In this document: positions 48,990-57,168 of the stretch, piece after piece
How positions within the stretch are numbered: position 1 is the first letter of the stretch
Layout of the letters: each line of letters starts with the position of its first letter
NCBI GenBank assembly: GCA_945882615.1
Contig: CAMCWK010000013.1
Coordinates: forward strand, 1-64,000
DNA: 64,000 nt
From: Rhizobium sp. Q54
GTDB lineage: Bacteria > Pseudomonadota > Alphaproteobacteria > Micropepsales > Micropepsaceae
Reading direction: 5' to 3'
Program-made: the position numbers and the translations under genes
The notes under the pieces: generated by a model
The model's input: only the letters and a program-made list of their open reading frames with translations
The model's database searches: none
What the model was told of the DNA's origin: nothing

Positions 48990-49718
48990 TCAGATTTTGA
49001 GAAGTTTGGGAAGGATTTGCGCCAAATCCTCAGGGTGCCGGTATTCGGCCTGCTCCTGGGGATGGAAATGATAGTTTCCGACCACCAGGGGAAGCCGCGA
49101 CAGCTTTGCCCCCAGATGCCCCAGAATCGACCAGAAAGCGCCATCGGCGACGGTCCGGATCAGGGTGCCGTCGTTCAGCCGCCAGGGATAACGCGGCACC
49201 TTGATATGGGCCGCCATTTTCCACATCACCGCCGGGCCGAAGGTCAGTCGCTCGCCCGTGCCGCTGCCCAGTCGCCGGTCAGGCTCGACGCCCGGCGGAC
49301 AAGTGCCGGAAAACCCCAGTTCCGCGGCCGGATGGCAGGGCCGCACCGCATCCGTCTCATCCTGGGAATAGCAAATCCGCCAGTCGCCGCCCGCCAGCAC
49401 GGCATCCTCCTGGGTGATGTGCCGCGCCAGCTGGTCCACCGCATCCGGCGCCAGCCGGTCGTCCAGGTTGAGGTTCATCACCAGCGGCGTGGTGACTCGC
49501 GCCAGGGCCAGATTCCAGGCCTGATAGATGGTGAGGTCCTGACTGGAAACGATGGTCTCGGCATCCAGCCCATCGGGCGGGGTATCGCCGCCGTCAAAGA
49601 CATAAATGGCGTGGACGGGGCGCGACTGGCGCAGCAGGTTTTCGCGATGGCTGCGCACCAGGGCGCGCCGCCGCGCATCCTTGCTCCACACCGCGCAAAT
49701 CACCGTGACGTCCGTCAT
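48990..49718 (-). CDS. Family 2-like glycosyltransferase
   Basis: A 242-residue cytoplasmic protein with a GT-A fold pattern: TDVTVICAVWSKDARR at the N-terminus, SSQDLTIYQAWNLALARVTTPLVMNLNLDDRLAPDA holding a DD nucleotide-sugar/metal motif, then AVLAGGDW. No membrane segments are seen. The sugar donor and acceptor are unknown and no other polysaccharide genes are adjacent. Confidence 0.75.
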   Translation of the reverse strand: MTDVTVICAVWSKDARRRALVRSHRENLLRQSRPVHAIYVFDGGDTPPDGLDAETIVSSQDLTIYQAWNLALARVTTPLVMNLNLDDRLAPDAVDQLARHITQEDAVLAGGDWRICYSQDETDAVRPCHPAAELGFSGTCPPGVEPDRRLGSGTGERLTFGPAVMWKMAAHIKVPRYPWRLNDGTLIRTVADGAFWSILGHLGAKLSRLPLVVGNYHFHPQEQAEYRHPEDLAQILPKLLKI

Positions 49719-49788
49719 CCAAGGAACTTATGTTTGCCCACTTTCATACGCAAGAATGCGCCTGCCAATCGAGGACTGGAGTAAGACC

Positions 49789-51075
49789 ATGCGCCTGTTC
49801 GTTGTTCTCGCCGCCGCGCTTATCGCCGGCACCGGCTCCGCCTTGGTTGCCGGCCCAGCCGGCGCGCAGCCGCGGCCCGGCCCCGCCTTCGCTGACGCAA
49901 CCGCGACGCATGTCCCCACCGCCTCCGAGCTGCACGCGCTTGACGCGGTGTTCGGAGACTTCGACAAGGATGGCGACCTCGATGTCGCGCTGGCAGTCGA
50001 ATATGGCGCCAACCGGCTCTATCTCAACGACGGCAAGGGCAAGCTGCGCTGGGTCGAGGGCGCGCTGGGCCGCACCGTCCATGACAGCGAGCATGTCCGC
50101 ACCGCTGACCTCGATCGCGACGGCCTGCTCGACCTAGTCTTCGTCGCCGAGGATGGCGCCAACCATCAGCTGTTCCTGGGGCGCCCAGGCGGCCGCTTCG
50201 AGGAAGTCAGCGAGCGGCTCCCCGCAAAGAGTGAAGGCAACGGGCTGGCGGTCGGCGACGTGAACGGCGACAAGCTGCCCGATATCGTTATCGGCAATTC
50301 GGCCGAGAAGGGCGGCGTGGCGCGCAACTTCCTGTGGCTGAACGACCCGCGCAAACCGGGCCACTTCATCGATGCGAGCAAGAACCTGCCGACGCCCGCC
50401 GGCGACGAGGCGCAAGGGGTCGCGCTGGTCGATATCGACAGGGACGGCGATCTGGACATGGTGATCGCCAACCAGACGCCCACCAACCGCCTGTTGCTGA
50501 ATGACGGCAAGGGCCGCTTCACCGATGCCACCGCCAGGCTGGGAAGCAGCGTTCCGACCCAGACCCGCGAAGTCCATATCCTGGATGCCGACCGCGACGG
50601 CCGGCCCGATATCCTGTTCCTCAACATCACCAGCAATGCCGGGGCTTACGAACGCGATCCGCAAGCCCGCCTTCTGATCCAGCAGGAGGACGGCCGCTTC
50701 AACGACGAGACAAAGTCGCGGCTGCCGACGCACACATTCTCCGCCTGGGGCGGCCAGATCATCGACTTCGACCATGACGGCGCACCCGACATCGTGGTCG
50801 GCGCCATTCAGGTGCCCGGCTTCGTGCCCATGCAGCTGCGCGCCTGGCGCAATAACGGCAAGGGGCACTTCACCGATGTGACGCTGACCGCAATGCCCAA
50901 TTCGGTGGTCGGGCGCCACTGGAGCATGGCGGTGGGCGATCTGGACGGAGACAAGCGCGACGACCTGCTGGTCGGCGCCTGGGGCACGCAGGCGCGGCTG
51001 CTGCTGACCGACCGGGCGGCGGTTCAGGCCGCGCAGCCCAGACGCAAGCTGGGGCAGCAGGAGCCTGCACGGTAA
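49789..51075 (+). CDS. Exported FG-GAP/VCBS-repeat protein
   Basis: A 428-residue protein with a Sec signal (MRLFVVLAAALIAGTGSALVAGPAGA). The mature part is a series of repeats with calcium-binding D-x-D-x-D-G loops: FGDFDKDGDLDVAL, TADLDRDGLLDLVF, VGDVNGDKLPDIVI, LVDIDRDGDLDMVI, ILDADRDGRPDILF, IIDFDHDGAPDIVV and VGDLDGDKRDDLLV, which would form a seven-bladed integrin-like propeller. It is likely periplasmic or surface located, possibly a binding protein. ATG 49789 follows GGAG. It precedes two exported ceramidase-like genes on the same strand. Confidence 0.85.
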   Translation: MRLFVVLAAALIAGTGSALVAGPAGAQPRPGPAFADATATHVPTASELHALDAVFGDFDKDGDLDVALAVEYGANRLYLNDGKGKLRWVEGALGRTVHDSEHVRTADLDRDGLLDLVFVAEDGANHQLFLGRPGGRFEEVSERLPAKSEGNGLAVGDVNGDKLPDIVIGNSAEKGGVARNFLWLNDPRKPGHFIDASKNLPTPAGDEAQGVALVDIDRDGDLDMVIANQTPTNRLLLNDGKGRFTDATARLGSSVPTQTREVHILDADRDGRPDILFLNITSNAGAYERDPQARLLIQQEDGRFNDETKSRLPTHTFSAWGGQIIDFDHDGAPDIVVGAIQVPGFVPMQLRAWRNNGKGHFTDVTLTAMPNSVVGRHWSMAVGDLDGDKRDDLLVGAWGTQARLLLTDRAAVQAAQPRRKLGQQEPAR

Positions 51076-51214
51076 CAGCCTCCTCTCGCTCAAAGTGAGG
51101 CAAGGCAGAGCGGAATTTTTTCTTCGCTTTTCCCGCCCCTGCGCCGGTTTTATTCCGCCTGATGGATCATTATTCCCAATTTGTGGTAAAAAAAACCGCT
51201 TGCCCGCAGGCACT

Positions 51215-51275
51215 ATTGCCGTGCGGGATGTCAGCGGGCGAGCCCGCCGCTCTGATGGTGTATATGGGGGGAATT
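51215..51275 (+). repeat. Leader of the first ceramidase-like gene, duplicated at 52803-52862
   Basis: The stretch starts ATTGCCGTGCGGGAT, has a GCGGGCGAGCCCGC hairpin (51232-51245) and ends in a G-rich ribosome site. It is nearly identical to 52803-52862. The duplication that made the two genes therefore included this untranslated region, or its sequence is under selection. Confidence 0.75.
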
Positions 51276-52793
51276 ATGGATTTCCTGTTGAAGAACCAGC
51301 TCAAGCAGCGCAATGCCGACACCGCATCCATTGCCATCGTTACCGCCGGCCACAGATACATGCTGATGATCGGGCTGTTGCTGCTGTGCGCGGCCCTCGT
51401 CCAGCCCGCCCTTGCCGCTGAGGGCTTGCGGATCGCCACCTTCCAGACCGATGCGACGCCGCCGATCGGCTACGATATGGGCTATTCGGTGGTCAAGAGA
51501 ATCCGCGAGCCGCTGCTGGCCAAAGGCGTGGTGATCACCGGCGCGGGCAAGCCGATCGTCATGGTGGCGGTCGACTGGGTCACCGTCGATGGGACAGCGC
51601 GCGACGAATGGCATGCGTTGCTGGCGCAGGCAGCGGGCACCACGCCGGACCGGGTCACGGTGCACCATCTGCATCAGCATGACGCGCCGCGCGGCGATCT
51701 TGCCATCTTCGACGAACGGGCCAGGCTTGGCCTGCCGGAAGCGACCCCGGCCGGCGTGCCGGACAAGCGCACCTGGGTGCGCTCGGTGATGGAAAATTCC
51801 GCTGCCGCGCTGACCAAGGCGCTGCGCCAGTCCCAGCCGGTCACCCATGTCGGCCTGGGCAAGGCGGATGCGGAACGGCTCGGCGCCAACCGGCGCATCA
51901 TGGGCGCCAATGGGCGCGTGGCGATGCACCGCCAATCGACCTATACCAATGAGTATCCGGCGGACGTCGCCGCCCGTATCAAGGTGGACGCCGATGCGGA
52001 CGGGCATGTTCTGAGCATCTACCACCCGGAGGAAGCGAAAGCCGCCCCCGAAGGGCTGATTGATCCGGCCGTGCGCGTCATCAGCTTCTGGAACGGCAAT
52101 CGGGCGCTGGCCGCACTCAACTATTATGCGTCCCATCCCCAAGTGTCGTTCGGCAAGGGCATTCCCACGACCGATTTCCCGGGGCTGGCACGCGAACGGC
52201 GCCAGAAGGAGACCGGCGTGTTCCAGGTCTATTTCACCGGCGCGGGCGGCAACATCACGCTGGGCAAATACAATGACGGCTCCGACCGCGCCCGCGAAGA
52301 GTTTGCCGGACGGATGGCGGACGCCATGCGCCGCGCCTGGACCGCGACGACGCGTTCCGCGCTGACACCGGCGGATGTGGAGTGGCGCACCACCGACATT
52401 TCGCTTCCCGCCAAATACGGCGCCTTCAAGGACGAGGCGCGCACGGTCGCCGCCGACACCAAGCGCCCGAACAATGAGCGCATCGCGGCGATCGGGAAAT
52501 ATGTCCGGGCGCAAGCGCTGGAAGAGGGCACCACGCTTGCGGTGCTGCGGGTGAAAGACGCCTATTCGGTACACATACCGGGCGAAAGCTTCATCCAGTA
52601 CCAGCTCGGCGCCCAGGCGATCCGCCCCAACGATTTCGTCGCCATGGCGGCCTATGCCGAAGGCCTTGGCTATATCGGCAACGAGAAAGCCTATGGCGAA
52701 GGAGGCTATGAGATCACGGTCTCTCAGACCACGCTGGCAGCGGAAAAGGTGATCATGGACGGCGTTCGCAAATTGCTCGAACAGACGCCCTAA
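51276..52793 (+). CDS. Exported neutral/alkaline-ceramidase-like protein, copy 1
   Basis: A 505-residue exported protein. Sequence features such as IATFQTDATPPIGYDMGYS, MVAVDWVTVDG, TVHHLHQHDAP (residues 128-138, possible metal-binding His/Asp cluster), NRRIMGANGRVAMHR and VFQVYFTGAGGNITLGKYNDGS resemble the neutral ceramidase N-terminal domain found in many exported bacterial proteins. The classical ceramidase would release fatty acid from ceramide; the true substrate is unknown. The signal is preceded by an extra stretch of about 20 residues (LKQRNADTASIAIVTAGHRY) absent from copy 2. ATG 51276 has a strong G-rich ribosome site and matches the copy 2 start. Confidence 0.65.
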   Translation: MDFLLKNQLKQRNADTASIAIVTAGHRYMLMIGLLLLCAALVQPALAAEGLRIATFQTDATPPIGYDMGYSVVKRIREPLLAKGVVITGAGKPIVMVAVDWVTVDGTARDEWHALLAQAAGTTPDRVTVHHLHQHDAPRGDLAIFDERARLGLPEATPAGVPDKRTWVRSVMENSAAALTKALRQSQPVTHVGLGKADAERLGANRRIMGANGRVAMHRQSTYTNEYPADVAARIKVDADADGHVLSIYHPEEAKAAPEGLIDPAVRVISFWNGNRALAALNYYASHPQVSFGKGIPTTDFPGLARERRQKETGVFQVYFTGAGGNITLGKYNDGSDRAREEFAGRMADAMRRAWTATTRSALTPADVEWRTTDISLPAKYGAFKDEARTVAADTKRPNNERIAAIGKYVRAQALEEGTTLAVLRVKDAYSVHIPGESFIQYQLGAQAIRPNDFVAMAAYAEGLGYIGNEKAYGEGGYEITVSQTTLAAEKVIMDGVRKLLEQTP

Positions 52794-52802
52794 CGCCGCA
52801 CG

Positions 52803-52862
52803 ATTGCCGTGCGGGATTCAGGGGCGAACCCGCCGCTCTGACGGTGACCTATGGGGGAAATC
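52803..52862 (+). repeat. Leader of the second ceramidase-like gene, copy of 51215-51275
   Basis: Starts ATTGCCGTGCGGGAT, as in copy 1, then CCCGCCGCTCTGA and an ATGGGGG ribosome site. The hairpin is weaker here because of changes in its 5' arm, while the GCGGG and CCCGCCGC parts persist. Confidence 0.75.
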
Positions 52863-54326
52863 ATGAATTCTCTGTCGAAGAACCAGTTCGCGCTGATGAC
52901 CGGATTGTGGCTGCTCTGCGCGGCCCTCGTCCCGCCCGCCCTTGCCGCTGACAAAAACCAGAGCCTGCGCATCGCCACCTTCGAAACCGATGCGACGCCG
53001 CCGATCGGCTATGAGATGGGCTATTCGGTGGTCAAAAGCATCGCCGCGCCGCTGCAGGCCAAGGGCGTGGTGATCACCGGGGCCGGCAAACCGATCGTCA
53101 TGCTGGCGGTCGACTGGGGCGGGGTCGATGGGAAGGCGCGCGACGAATGGCATGCGCTGCTGGCAAAGGCGGCAGGCACCACGCCGGACCGGGTCACGGT
53201 GCACCATCTGCACCAGCATGACGCCCCCGGCGCCGGCTTTCACATCTACGACGAACGGGCCAGGCATGGGTTGCGCGAACGCGTCCCGGCCGGCCTGCCC
53301 GACAAGCGCCAATGGGCGCGCTCGGTGATGGAAAATTCGGCCACCGCGCTGACCAGGGCGCTGCGCCAGGCCAGGCCCGTCACCCATGTCGGACTGGGCA
53401 AGGCGAACGCGGAACGGATCGCCTCGAACCGGCGCATCATGGGCGCCAACGGACGCGTGGCGATGCACCGCCAATCGACCTATACCAGCGCCTATCCGGC
53501 GGAAGTCGCCGCCATGCTCAAGGTGGACGCCGATGCGGACGGGCATCGCCTGAGCATCCTGCACCCGCAGGAAGCCCAGGACGCCCCTGAAGGGCTGATC
53601 GATCCGGCCGTGCGCGTGATTAGCTTCTGGAACGGCAATCGCGCGCTGGCCGCGCTGACTTATTATGCGACCCATCCCCAGGTCTCCTTCGGCAAGGGCA
53701 TCGTCACGCCTGATTTCGTGGGACTGGCGCGCGAGCGGCACCAGAAAGAGACCGGCGTGTTCCAGGTCCATTTCAACGGCGCGGGCGGCAACATCACGCT
53801 GGGCAAATACAATGACGGCTCCGACCGCGCCCGCGAAGAATTTACCGGGCGGATGCAGGACGCCATGCGCCGCGCATGGACCGCGACGATGCGTTCGGCC
53901 CTGACGCCGGCGGACGTGGAATGGCGCGCCACCGACATCTCGCTTCCCGCCAAGTATGGCGCGTTCAAGGACGAAGCGCGCGCCGTCGCCGCCGACACGA
54001 AGCGCACGAACAACGAGCGCAGCGCGGCGATCACCAAATACGCCCGGGCGCAGGCGCTCGAAGACGGCACCACGCTTTCGGTCCTGCGCGTGAAAGACGC
54101 CTATTCGGTGCACATCCCGGGCGAGGCCTTCATCGAATATCAGCTCGGCGCCCAGGCGATCCGCCCGGGCAGTTTCGTCGCCACGGCGGCCTATGCCGAA
54201 GGCTTCGGCTATATCGGCACCGAAAAATCCTATGGCGAGGGCGGTTACGAGATCACAATCTCTCCGACCACGCTGGCGGCGGAAAAGGTGATCATGGACG
54301 GCGTTCGCAAATTGCTCAGTGATTGA
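52863..54326 (+). CDS. Exported neutral/alkaline-ceramidase-like protein, copy 2
   Basis: A 487-residue paralogue, roughly four-fifths identical to copy 1 by eye and encoded 69 bp downstream. The signal peptide is conventional (NSLSKNQFALMTGLWLLCAALVPPALAA). The His/Asp cluster HHLHQHDAP lies at residues 114-122, and all other motifs of copy 1 are kept. The largest difference is after the cluster: GAGFHIYDERARHGLRER here, RGDLAIFDERARLGLPEA in copy 1. This region could tune substrate choice. Confidence 0.65.
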   Translation: MNSLSKNQFALMTGLWLLCAALVPPALAADKNQSLRIATFETDATPPIGYEMGYSVVKSIAAPLQAKGVVITGAGKPIVMLAVDWGGVDGKARDEWHALLAKAAGTTPDRVTVHHLHQHDAPGAGFHIYDERARHGLRERVPAGLPDKRQWARSVMENSATALTRALRQARPVTHVGLGKANAERIASNRRIMGANGRVAMHRQSTYTSAYPAEVAAMLKVDADADGHRLSILHPQEAQDAPEGLIDPAVRVISFWNGNRALAALTYYATHPQVSFGKGIVTPDFVGLARERHQKETGVFQVHFNGAGGNITLGKYNDGSDRAREEFTGRMQDAMRRAWTATMRSALTPADVEWRATDISLPAKYGAFKDEARAVAADTKRTNNERSAAITKYARAQALEDGTTLSVLRVKDAYSVHIPGEAFIEYQLGAQAIRPGSFVATAAYAEGFGYIGTEKSYGEGGYEITISPTTLAAEKVIMDGVRKLLSD

Positions 54327-54433
54327 AGCACCTTCCGATCAACGGGGCCGCCCGCAAACGCGCTTTGGCTTCCAGAAGGGACCAAAGTCTCTGAGTCCGG
54401 GTTAAATTTGGACTCTCGGTGCGGACCTTCATG

Positions 54434-54472
54434 TCATAATCTTCGAGAAGCCCCACGGCTGTCCGATTATGA
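54434..54472 (+). promoter_or_regulatory. Hairpin leader in front of the TIM-barrel isomerase gene
   Basis: TCATAATC (54434-54441) pairs with GATTATGA (54465-54472), and AGCC-CCAC-GGCT forms an inner stem. The structure ends 1 nt before the AAAGGGA ribosome site, so it may control translation or mRNA stability. Confidence 0.4.
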
Positions 54473-54485
54473 AAAAGGGAGAGAC

Positions 54486-55454
54486 ATGTTAAGCCGCAGA
54501 AACCTGATGGGCACCGGCTTGGCTGCCGCCGCTGTCGCCGCCTCCGCGCCGCACGCCTTTGCGCTGCCGGGCGACAAGATCAAATACGCGACCAGCGGCA
54601 ATCAGTTCAGCCCGATGCAGCCGCATCCCGAAGAGGGCATCAAGATGACGGCCTATTACGGCTATCACGGCATCGAACCCTTTGATAACCAGACGCGGAA
54701 ATTCCGGGACAGGGGCCAGAGCTTCGAGGTGTTCAAGGACAGGCTGGACGAAGTCGGGCTGGAGCTTTGCACCATCGGCAGCGGCGGCCAGTATCTGGAC
54801 ACCACCAAGTTCCAGGACACGCTGAAGAACAACCTGGACAATGCCAGATACGTGAAGCAGTTCGGCTGCAATCACCTCAAGGTCAATCTCAACAGCCGTC
54901 CCAGCGATGAGCGCGACATGACGGTGGCTGAGCTGAAGGTCATCGCCGGCCATATCAATGAGGTCGGCAAGCAGATGGCCGATGTCGGCGTCCGGTTCGC
55001 CTTCCATCCCCATGCCTGGACGGTGTGCGAGCGCACGCACGAGCTGGATTACCTGATGGAGAACACCGATCCGCGCTATGTCTGGCTGACCTTCGATCCG
55101 GGCCATGCCACGCTGGGCGGCATCGATCCGATGCGCGTGATGGACATCTATTATTCGCGCCTCGCCGCCCTGCACCTGAAGGACGCCGAAGCCAAGTACA
55201 ATGTCCGGCGGGCCGGCTGGAAGGGCCCTGCCCCCAGCCAGGAAGAGCATCGCCGCGTGCATCTCTACAAGCGCATGGGCGCGGGCGGCGTCGACTTTCC
55301 GGGCATCTTCAAGATCCTGCGCGCCAACAAGTGGACCGGCTGGGCGACGCTCGACTTCAATGCACAAGGGCGTGACGGCACCATTCAGGACGATATGAAC
55401 CGCCACAAGGAGTATCTGGTGAACGTCCTGAAGGCCGACCTCAAGCACATCTGA
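54486..55454 (+). CDS. Exported sugar phosphate isomerase/epimerase-like TIM-barrel protein
   Basis: A 322-residue protein with a Tat signal (MLSRRNLMGTGLAAAAVAASAPHAFA). The barrel (AP endonuclease 2/xylose isomerase-like) shows YYGYHGIEPF, VGLELCTIGSGGQY, CNHLKVNLN, VRFAFHPHAWTVCE, VWLTFDPGHA, LAALHLKDAEAKYN and VDFPGIFKILRANKWTGWATLDF. Family members include sugar epimerases and inosose dehydratase; here the location would be periplasmic, which is uncommon. ATG 54486 follows GGGAGAG. The frame is open to 54408, but that would bury the signal. Confidence 0.8.
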   Translation: MLSRRNLMGTGLAAAAVAASAPHAFALPGDKIKYATSGNQFSPMQPHPEEGIKMTAYYGYHGIEPFDNQTRKFRDRGQSFEVFKDRLDEVGLELCTIGSGGQYLDTTKFQDTLKNNLDNARYVKQFGCNHLKVNLNSRPSDERDMTVAELKVIAGHINEVGKQMADVGVRFAFHPHAWTVCERTHELDYLMENTDPRYVWLTFDPGHATLGGIDPMRVMDIYYSRLAALHLKDAEAKYNVRRAGWKGPAPSQEEHRRVHLYKRMGAGGVDFPGIFKILRANKWTGWATLDFNAQGRDGTIQDDMNRHKEYLVNVLKADLKHI

Positions 55455-55558
55455 TGTGCCGCTAATCGCCTAGGCCATTTCTTATCGTGGTGCTGAAGGT
55501 CCTCGCCGCATAGCGGCTCGGCTGGCGGCCGCCCTCGCTTCGCTCGGTGCGGCGCTCA

Positions 55559-55593
55559 TTTTTTGTAAGTTCGCGAAGCGAACTAACAAAAAA
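55559..55593 (-). terminator. Terminator directly behind tRNA-Arg
   Basis: AGTTCGC-GAA-GCGAACT stem, extended by GT/AC and a T6/A6 pair, so it works on either strand. On the minus strand it begins immediately after the CCA end of the tRNA. Confidence 0.85.
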
Positions 55594-55670
55594 TGGCGCA
55601 CCCGAAAGGATTCGAACCTCTGACCCCCAGATTCGTAGTCTGGTGCTCTATCCAGCTGAGCTACGGGTGC
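55594..55670 (-). tRNA. tRNA-Arg (anticodon ACG)
   Basis: A 77-nt cloverleaf read on the minus strand. The acceptor stem GCACCCG pairs with CGGGTGC, then discriminator G and an encoded CCA. The D arm is GCTCAGCTGGATAGAGC, the anticodon arm CCAGA-CTACGAA-TCTGG and the T loop TTCGAAT. Anticodon ACG (inosine after modification) reads CGU, CGC and CGA. Confidence 0.97.
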
Positions 55671-55942
55671 GTTTTGGAGGCGCGAACCTATTCATCAGCC
55701 CTGCCAAAGGCAAGGACAACCCGGCCCTGGCTGAGACATAGGCGGCACACCCCCCCCATTTCCCCCCAAGTCCCGGTGGAAACGCGAAGATTTCGGCCAA
55801 AGCGGCGTCCTGCTCCCTTGTCCCCTTGCCCCCTGCTGGTTAAGACTTGGACCCAAGGGTCCGCCCGCGCCATCCGCGCGGGATGGGGTTGGGTTTGGGC
55901 GCCGGCTTCTTCGGGCAGGGGCGCCGGGCAGCGGAGAGCATA

Positions 55943-57082
55943 ATGAGGGGAATTCCAGCACAGCACGGGCTCAAGAAGTGCCTGTTTCTGGCTTTTGCGG
56001 TGGCGGGCGGGCTTAGCCTGGCGGCCTGTTCTGACATCGACAGCATGTTCAGCGACGAAAGCGACATGACGTATGATGCCCCGGTCACCGATATGGCCAG
56101 CGCCCCGCCGCCTTCGGCTGCGGCCTTCAACACGGTTCCCGGCGCCGCACCGGTCGCCACCATCACCCCCATCACCATCGACGCGGGCGCCGATACCGGC
56201 ACCCAGGTCAACCGGACCATCCAGTCCCTGCGCGCCCAGGTTTCGGGCCTGCAGCAGAAGATTTCGGTCAATTCCGCCCGTCTGGCGGAACTGCGCAATG
56301 CCGGCGCCGGCGCCGCCAGCGCCTATCAGGACGCCAAGGCCCGCATCACCACCCGCCTGCAGATCGGCACCACCCGGGGCAATCCCGAGCTGGTGGCCCA
56401 GTGGAATGTGGCGCAGGGCCAGCTCGACGCGCTGTCGGCCAATATCAACGCCATGAACGCCTTGGGCACCGACGCCACCAACGACTCCTCCACCGCCCAT
56501 TTCGCGCAGAACCAGATCAGCGCCACCTACAATGTCTCGGGCGCCGTGGACGAAGATCATCGCCAGCTGCGCCTGCTGGAAGACCAGACCGCCCAGACCA
56601 TCGTGATGCTGGATCGCCTGCTGAAGGAAATCTCCGACAACGTCCAGCGCTCCACCGCCTATGCGGCCACCGAGCGCGCCAACCTCACCGTGCTGTCCGC
56701 CTCGATCAAGAGCGGCGAACTGTATGGCGGCGGCATGGGCGCTTCGATGGGCCCCCTCGGCAACGTGCAGATGGCCGGCGGCGGCACCCCGCTGGTGGTG
56801 ATCAAGTTCGACCGCCCCGGCGTCGACTATCAGCAGATTCTCTATGCCGCGCTGAACCAGGCGCTGCAGAACCGTCCCAGCGCCGGCTTCCAGGTGGTGG
56901 CGGTTTCCCCCACCCGCGGCACCGCCGCCTCGGTGCAGATCGCCCAGTCCGCCTCGCGCCGTAATGCCCAGGATGTCATGCGCTCCATGACCGACATGGG
57001 CGTGCCCGCCACGCGTCTGGCCGTGACCTCCACCACCGATCCGGGCGCCACCGGCAACGAAGTGCGCGTCTTCGTGCGCTAG
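55943..57082 (+). CDS. Orphan lipoprotein of unknown function with coiled coil
   Basis: A 379-residue protein with a lipoprotein signal (KKCLFLAFAVAGGLSLAACS, lipobox LAAC, Cys29). An Ala/Pro-rich stretch leads to a coiled coil (about residues 95-120: IQSLRAQVSGLQQKISVNSAR), a Gln/Asn-rich middle and a C-terminal domain (VVIKFDRPGVDYQQILYAAL, VVAVSPTRGTAAS, GNEVRVFVR) that resembles the end of OmpA-like or similar periplasmic domains only loosely. I do not recognise the family. ATG 55943 follows GGAGAG. The 272-bp gap before it holds only the tRNA promoter region. Confidence 0.7.
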   Translation: MRGIPAQHGLKKCLFLAFAVAGGLSLAACSDIDSMFSDESDMTYDAPVTDMASAPPPSAAAFNTVPGAAPVATITPITIDAGADTGTQVNRTIQSLRAQVSGLQQKISVNSARLAELRNAGAGAASAYQDAKARITTRLQIGTTRGNPELVAQWNVAQGQLDALSANINAMNALGTDATNDSSTAHFAQNQISATYNVSGAVDEDHRQLRLLEDQTAQTIVMLDRLLKEISDNVQRSTAYAATERANLTVLSASIKSGELYGGGMGASMGPLGNVQMAGGGTPLVVIKFDRPGVDYQQILYAALNQALQNRPSAGFQVVAVSPTRGTAASVQIAQSASRRNAQDVMRSMTDMGVPATRLAVTSTTDPGATGNEVRVFVR

Positions 57083-57100
57083 GCAAAAGGCCCAAGAAAC

Positions 57101-57136
57101 AACAAAACCCCGCCTTCGCAGGCGGGGTTTTTTGTT
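57101..57136 (+). terminator. Rho-independent terminator after the orphan lipoprotein gene
   Basis: AAAACCCCGCCT-TCGC-AGGCGGGG followed by TTTTTT; a strong symmetrical terminator. Confidence 0.92.
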
Positions 57137-57168
57137 GCCCTGACGGCTGACACTTCTACGATGCCGGG

